Below, piece by piece: positions 58,090 to 64,000 of a stretch of 64,000 bases of DNA. Origin of the DNA: Branchiostoma belcheri (taxonomy: Eukaryota > Chordata > Leptocardii > Amphioxiformes > Branchiostomatidae); the NCBI RefSeq assembly GCF_001625305.1, contig NW_017802469.1, positions 408,967 through 472,966 on the forward strand, read 5' to 3'. The position numbers and the translations under genes are program-made. Below the pieces are notes generated by a model that worked only from the letters and a program-made list of their open reading frames with translations, was not told the DNA's origin and made no database searches. Numbering within the stretch: position 1 is the stretch's first letter; every line of letters begins with the position of its first letter.

Positions 58090-60730
58090 TCAAAACTCCT
58101 GGTGATACTGGTAGGGATGTAGCTGCCCTGGGAAGGGCTGAGACTGCCGCAGGTTGTAGGAATACTGGTCTGTTCTGATGGAATCCAAGAGGCTCACGTT
58201 CCGGAAATCCCCAACTGAAGGAAAAGAAAAATGTATTTATTTAATTTTTCAGACACTTGTATTTTTGACATGTATTTTTTTTTACTGTACTTTAGTTTCT
58301 TATTAGTCTTGTACAGTTTTTTCCTTATTTCCCTCTTTTGCTTACCCTTTTTGGAACATATTTTATGTCAGTTACCTTTTGTTTAGAACACACCTTTGAA
58401 CAACTTGACTGTTTTTTGTTTTGTTTATTTAGAACCTTGTTTCTCATATAGCATTCCGAAAATTCCTATGTATTCCATTCAACAATGAAGGGTGTCGGAA
58501 CAACACCCGAAACGTTTAGTTATTAAACTTTTATCCAGTTTGAAAAGTCTAAAATGATATCTTAATATTGTAAAAGAATTCAAACACCCCATTATTCAAG
58601 GAAATTGTTACCCGATGTCAGTGACTGACGAAAAGTAGTCTTTCTTGAAATGTCTGACAGTTTTCAAAATCTATCCAGTTTCTTGAGTAAATTCATCAGT
58701 AGTTATTTACATGTATCTCTTACCGAACATGTCCCATTCCATACTCTGTCCTGTTCCACCAAGTCTCTGGGATCCACCACTGCCAAAAGTAACATATGGG
58801 TCCCACTGAAACAAGAAATCTCTCTTAGTACCTGAAAGGAAGTCCCAAGGAACTAAAAAACATAAACTTCTTCTTCAATCTTTGAACACTGACATACATA
58901 CACACCATAAAAATCATACATAACTTCCTTATCCTGCTATCCTGTTAAAAAATAAAGGAAGAAACACCAAAACAAATAAACTAAGAAACACACAAACAAA
59001 TGGCATCAGAAACATAACATCCACAACACAGTTCTAGCCCTATGGAGATTTCTATAGTTAAGGACCCCAAAGTGACTCACCTCGACTCACTGAAAATCAT
59101 AGTAACACAAGCAAGGTTCAGGATTTTGATATGTGTACAAAATATGCGAAAATGAGCTTAAATTTGCCGGCTAGTTCTCTTCTCATGCCCTCTTTTATTA
59201 GCGCCACTGCGGAGGTCATGGAACTGCAGCCGATGCACAGTACTAGGCGGGACAAGTATCCAAGCGCAAATCTACGCCGACTGAACACGCACCATAATTC
59301 AACTTTTACAGTCTCAAAACTGACGTATTCCTCTAACATTTACCACAGGTTCTATCTTGATGCCATGCACAGAACAATCTCGGCACCTTTCTCTAGTATT
59401 CTGCAGCACTACTTTGTGCCCGGACTTCTTTTGACTACGGGGTTCACCCATAAATACTGTGTTGTGCGGCCATAAAGCAGCCATGAACAGTGCAATAGTG
59501 ACATCTAGCAGAACATTTCGGTACTGCAGGTACCTCCATGGTGCCGTTCATGGTGGGGTAAGTGGGTGTTTCCCTCATCCTGGCGCTCTGTTGGAAGGAG
59601 AACTCTCGGCCGACCCGGGTGCTGTTAGGCGGGACGTACTCCATACGGCTGATCCCGCGCCGACTGGCCCACGGGTTGTACATGTCCACCGCGTAGTTAA
59701 ACGAAACAGCTGGGAAGCACACAGTATAGAACATCAGCAACTCTACATGTATATAAGCATGTTGGCAGAATGTACTGCACCTGAGCAAAACCCGGATTTT
59801 TCACGGTTTTCGTTGGGTTTTTGATCAACGTTGCATCAGAATTTTGCCTACTGCAGAGGATATCTTTAGTTTACAATTTAACATTTGGAAACTACAGACG
59901 GGATGTTTACCATATATGCACAAATACGACCTTATATGCGATGTTGTAGTATGAATAGTTGAAGACCTTACCAGCCGGAGATGGAATGTACTTCATGTAC
60001 TCAGGCCTGGGAGGTTTGGGTGGTGTGGGGTACCACTGGGGAGTCAGTCTGTTCTGGTTCTCTCCTGAAATAAAAATATCGCGTCACCAATTGGCAAGAA
60101 AAACAAAGCAATTCATATTGAGAAAGAAGAGATGTCATTGGATGATCTATATACTCATAAGATTACATTCTGCTCACCATACACCTGTTCCACCAGTGTT
60201 CTCTGTTTGGCTGCCAGGACTTCAGGGCTCCATGGATGGAGGATTCTCCTCTGTCTGGGGGACAGCGACCGCAAGAGTTTTCTCCTGTCAAAAAAAAGGA
60301 AATGCGATTTAAATAAAAAGTTATTCTCAAAAACTATAAAAAAAGCTATTTTCAGAAACAACATCAATCAATCCATCCATCAATCAATCAATCAATCAAC
60401 CCATCAATCAACACATCAACCCATCAATCAATCAACCCATTAACCAACCAACCAACCAACCAACCAACCAACCAACCAACCAACCAACCAACCAACCAAC
60501 CAATCAACACATCAACCCATCAATTAATCAATCAATAAATCCACCAACCCATTAATCAATCAACCCATCAATCAATCATCCCATCAATCAATAAATCCAC
60601 CAACCCATTAATAGATCAATCAACCAACCAACCAACCAACCAACCAACCAACCAACCAACCAACCAACCAACCAACCAACCAACCAACCAACCAACCAAC
60701 CAATCAATCGATCGATCAATCAATCGATCG

Positions 60731-60761
<31 letters not shown>

Positions 60762-61520
60762 TGATTGATCGATCAATCAACCAATCCTACTACCTGAAGT
60801 ATTTTCTCCAGGCCAGCTGGATAGTGAGTGCTGCCACCTCTCTCTTCCACTCATCCTCTGCTGCTTCTTTTCTTCTCTCACCCACAGCCAGCAGGGTGTA
60901 CTTGAACAAGCCTGGTCGTTTGGCTTTATACCTGTGAAGACATAACACAGAGGAAAATTCAAACTTTTGCAGGTCTCGAAATTAACTTTTCTTCCTATTG
61001 TCCCAGCACTGTCCCAAAAATAAATTTCAATTGTCCCGTAGTGAGAATGAACTGTCCCAACTTGTTTTTTTGGAAGTATTGTATGACTTCAACTTGAAGT
61101 CAACTTTATTTTGCTTATGTTCACTCCCAGGCGCACTATAATTGCAGAGTAGATAAAAAATTCGGGGAGATTTTTCCAGACCAAAGCCGGGACATGTGCC
61201 TGATAAACAAAAGAAGGGCCGACATTCTGATGTTAACTATTTTTCTATTGTCCCCAAAACCTTTGTAGTTGACCCAGCCTAAATTTAAGTGGTCAGTGGC
61301 CATTGGACCACCTTTAATTTCAAGTCCTAACTTCGGGACAGTTCTATTACACTACTCTACTGTATACATGTATTAAAGAAAATACCTTTTCCATGCCTCC
61401 TGTATAACTGTTGCGGCATGTTGTTTACGTCGGATGAGCTGTAACCTCTCCTTCTCCTGCTGTACTGCCTGTCTCTTCTGCTGTAGAATCTCCTCTGGAC
61501 AAACCTCCAGACTGGGTTTA
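58090..61520 (-). CDS. IQ-motif protein, 3' seven exons (5' end outside window)
   Basis: Minus-strand exons: 61520-61386, 60931-60794, 60284-60178, 60064-59972, 59709-59534, 58805-58724, 58214-58090 (stop); about 285 residues, all phases consistent. It opens with a coiled-coil-like [20 protein letters not shown], then two IQ-type calmodulin-binding helices ([20 protein letters not shown] and [15 protein letters not shown]), then proline/tyrosine-rich segments ([50 protein letters not shown]) and ends [12 protein letters not shown] do not recognise the family. Short aromatic and Pro-rich blocks after IQ motifs are common in axonemal and microtubule-inner proteins, so a ciliary role is a guess. 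Upstream exons must lie beyond the retrotransposon at 61.7-64 kb. Confidence 0.85.
60361..60780 (+). repeat. Tetranucleotide microsatellite (AATC)n/(CAAC)n
   Basis: About 420 bp alternating between (CAAT)n and (CAAC)n blocks, including two long CCAA runs (60440-60500 and 60617-60700) and GATC-containing ends. It lies in the intron between IQ-gene exons 60931-60794 and 60284-60178, ending 14 bp from the former's donor. Confidence 0.95.
60975..61345 (+). repeat. Dispersed repeat D, copy 2
   Basis: Shares 'attgtatgacttcaacttga', 'cactataattgcagagtaga' and 'tgataaacaaaagaagggcc' with 24055-24400. Intronic. Confidence 0.7.
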
Positions 61521-61689
61521 CTAATGAAGGAAAAACAACACTTTAGAAAAATGCCTTAAGTTTAAGTTTCAGTTTTATTAATAATAAATCAGCCTTGCAG
61601 CTAGTGCACATACAAGCTGAATAACACTGATTTTTACAATGGTATAGTAAGTACTGTAGTAGTATAGTAGGCATCCTTCCATCTCGAAA

Positions 61690-64000
61690 GATGATGGTAG
61701 CACTCTAGGTCTGGTGTTGTGGCCGAGGACAGCGTTTGGTGTGGCTAATCAGCCCTATCCTCGCATGGCAGTCCCGACCACAGTTGGGACACAGGAAAGA
61801 TGAGCTGTTTTGAGCATGGAGTCTCTCTTTCCGCTTCTGGCGCTTTGTGTCCAGCCGCATGTGATGTTTCACCTGTCCTCTTGCTAGGCCAACCTTGACC
61901 GCGTGCCGCCATTCACTGCGGTCTGCCGCAAGCTGCTCCCAGCTGGCTGGGTCAATGTCGGTACACTTCATGTCGCGTTTGCAAACGTCCCTGAAGCGTA
62001 GTGCTGGGCGGCCTACAGGGCGTCTTCCCGTGACAAGTTCTCCATACAGGATGTCCTTTGGGATACGCCCATCCTCCATTCTGTATACATGACCCAGCCA
62101 ACGTAAGCGGCGTTGGCAGAGGAGGAGATGTAAGCTCAGAGAGCCAGAACGCTCCAGGACAGTGGTGTTAGGTACCCTGTCCCTCCAGGAGATTCCAAGG
62201 ATGCGCCTCAAGCAGCGCAGGTGGAAGCTTTCAAGTCTGTTTTCTTGCCTAGCGTAGGTCGTCCAAGTCTCACTGCCATACAGTAGCGTGCTGAGAACAC
62301 ATGCGCGGTAGACTTGGAGTTTTGTGTTTAGGGTCAGAAGGTTGTTGTCCCAAACTCTCTTTGCAAGTTTGGTCATCACACCTGCAGCTCTGGCTATCCG
62401 TCTGTCTAGTTCCTTGTCAAGAGACAGGTTTTGGGTGACAGTTGATCCGAGATAAGTGAAGTGATCTGTCACCTCAAGAACTTCTGTGTCCAAGGTGATA
62501 GCAGGTGGTCTGGGGACGTCCTGCCCCATGACGACAGTTTTCTTGATGCTGATGATCAGCGCAAACTCCTTACAGGCATGGGCAAACTGGTTGATCATCT
62601 GCTGTAACTCCTGTTCTACATGTGCAGTCAGTGCTGCATCGTCAGCAAACAGCAAGTCTCTTATAAGGACTGTGCGGACCTTGGTCTTAGCTCTCAGTCG
62701 GGCCAGGTTAAACAATTTCCCATCACTGCGAGTGTGTAGATGGACACCTTGTGTGGAGTGACCAAACGCAAAGTTGAGCAACAGAGAGAAGAAGATTCCG
62801 AATAAGGTCGGAGCGAGGACACACCCTTGCTTAACGCCACTCCGGATTTCGAAGGGTTGAGAAGTCTCTCCGTCGTAGCTGACCACACCCTTCATGTCCT
62901 CGTGAAGGAGATGATAATGCTAAGCAACTGTGGAGGGCACCCAATCTTCTTCAACAGTTGAAACAGACCTTTTCTGCTCACAAGGTCAAAAGCCTTGGTC
63001 AGATCGATAAAGGCAATGTACAACGGCTTCTGCTGTTCGCGGCACTTCTCTTGCAGCTGGCGTACAGAGAAGATCATGTCTGTTGTAGATCTCTCTGCAC
63101 GAAATCCACACTGGGATTCGGGGTAAACCCTGTTGGCCAGTACTTGCAGCCGAGAGAGAACCACTTTGGCAAAGACTTTCCCCACGATGCTAAGAAGGGA
63201 AATGCCCCTGTAGCTGTTGCAATCACTACGATCCCCTTTGTTCTTGTACAGGGTAATGATCTTAGAGTTGCGCATTGATGGGAACTTTGCCTTCTCCAGC
63301 AAGACATAGTAAGTCGTGTTAGTGGTTTTAGTAAAACAGGTTTGCCACACTTAATGACTTCCGCTGGGATATTATCTTCCCCTGGTGCTTTCCAGCTTGG
63401 CATAGAGTCTATTGCCTTGCTCAACTCTTCCATTGTGGGTTCAGCATCCAGCTCTGCAATGACGGGCAGATCGTCAATGCTGTCTAGTGCGTCCTGAGAG
63501 ACTGCACTTTCTTGTGAGTAAAGTTCCAGGTAGTGTTCCACCCAGCGTGACATTTGCTTTTCTTTGTCAATGATGGTCTCCCCTGTCTTTGCTTTAAGTG
63601 GTGCACACTTTTTGATTGTTTTGCCAGTTGCTTGTTTGATACCCTCATACATTTTCCTGATGTTACCGATGTCGGATGCAACCTGTATACGCTCTGATAA
63701 CTGGACCCAGTAGTTGTTTGCACAGCGGCGTGAGGTTTGTTGAGCTTCATGTCTGGCAGCTTTTTAGTGCCTGTAGGTTTTTGGCTGCTGGGGTTTTGCT
63801 TGTAGCTGAGGAGTGCTACACGTTTCTTTTCTATGATAGGTTCGAGCACAGAAATGTGTGCTTCAAACCAGTCTGTGTTATTACATTCCTTCTTCCCATA
63901 GATCTTGACAGCCGTACTATGGATGGTATTGCAGAGTGACTCCCACATCTGCTCTGCACACTGTATTTGATCAGTGTTTTTGAGTGATCCCTCAAGCTGT
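61690..64000 (-). mobile_element. Non-LTR retrotransposon, RT and C-terminal zinc finger, frameshifted, 5' end off-window
   Basis: Minus-strand frames 63948-63484, 63652-63074, 63350-62892 and 62895-61705 together cover a reverse transcriptase: MSRWVEHYLELYSQESAV, SWKAPGEDNIPAEVIK, KIITLYKNKGDRSDCNSYRG, FIDLTKAFDLVSR, SGVKQGCVLAPTLF and the catalytic LLFADDAAL, then a thumb region and a final CPNCGRDCHARIGLISHTKR zinc finger. Frame changes near 62900 (apparent loss of one base before GAGGACATG), near 63310 and near 63650 disable it. The clade (RTE/I-like) is not assigned. Confidence 0.93.
61705..62895 (-). pseudogene. RT 3' frame of the retrotransposon (palm to zinc finger)
   Basis: 396-residue open frame, the longest intact part of the element: SGVKQGCVLAP, FADD catalytic motif, thumb, YGSETWT block, LRWLGHVYRMEDGRIPK and a CCHC-like CPNCGRDC..H..RC finger at the C-terminus. 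It lacks the endonuclease and fingers region, which lie in other frames upstream. Confidence 0.9.

Noticed and set aside
60132..60443. 103-residue plus-strand frame
   Set aside because: Antisense to an IQ-gene exon and running into the CAAT microsatellite.

Overview
The window is eukaryotic genomic DNA: genes are split into short exons with GT..AG introns and are embedded in very dense small repeats. The intact proteins read as an invertebrate deuterostome, and the repeat density, small compact genes and metazoan families (an IP3 3-kinase, a KLHL9/13-like kelch protein, a nucleotidyltransferase-TPR protein) fit a lancelet (Branchiostoma-like cephalochordate) best. The species call is an inference. 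A run of 20 Ns at 10307-10326 marks an assembly gap. | Layout: 1-5.7 kb is repeats (MITE fragments, a ~195-bp tandem array, tRNA-derived SINEs, a LINE tail). 6.5-8.2 kb (+) is a three-exon gene for a 111-residue secreted cysteine-containing protein of unknown function. 9.4-10.4 kb is GT- and GA-microsatellite with the gap. 11.15-21.7 kb (+) is a nine-exon inositol-trisphosphate 3-kinase, 482 aa. 31.3-23.0 kb (-) is a twelve-exon DNA primase small subunit (PRIM1), 427 aa, convergent with the kinase; its sixth intron has U12-type AT-AC-class signals. 32.36 kb (+) has a possible isolated first exon. 34.99-43.55 kb (+) is a nine-exon BTB-BACK-Kelch protein, 607 aa. 45.6/46.6-54.95 kb (+) is a protein with a GlnD/DUF294-like nucleotidyltransferase region followed by a long kinesin-light-chain-like TPR array, about 1,240-1,273 aa. 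61.5-58.1 kb (-) is the 3' seven exons of an IQ-motif protein whose 5' end lies beyond a frameshifted non-LTR retrotransposon at 61.7-64.0 kb (-). | All splice phases were checked by hand: exon lengths sum to an open frame for the secreted protein, kinase, primase, kelch and TPR genes. The genes do not form one pathway (IP3 metabolism, replication priming, cullin-3 adaptor, possible sensor/adaptor, possible ciliary protein); they are ordinary metazoan neighbours. | The most unusual signals are (i) the U12-type intron of PRIM1, (ii) two independent genes in which intronic minisatellites have copied an exon-intron boundary, giving about ten decoy 5' splice sites in the kelch gene and four decoy 3' splice sites in the secreted-protein gene, (iii) the nucleotidyltransferase-TPR protein with an intact catalytic signature, (iv) the orphan six-cysteine secreted protein, and (v) at least six families of small terminal-inverted-repeat elements, several with readable target-site duplications (TAA, TTAA, 9 bp).
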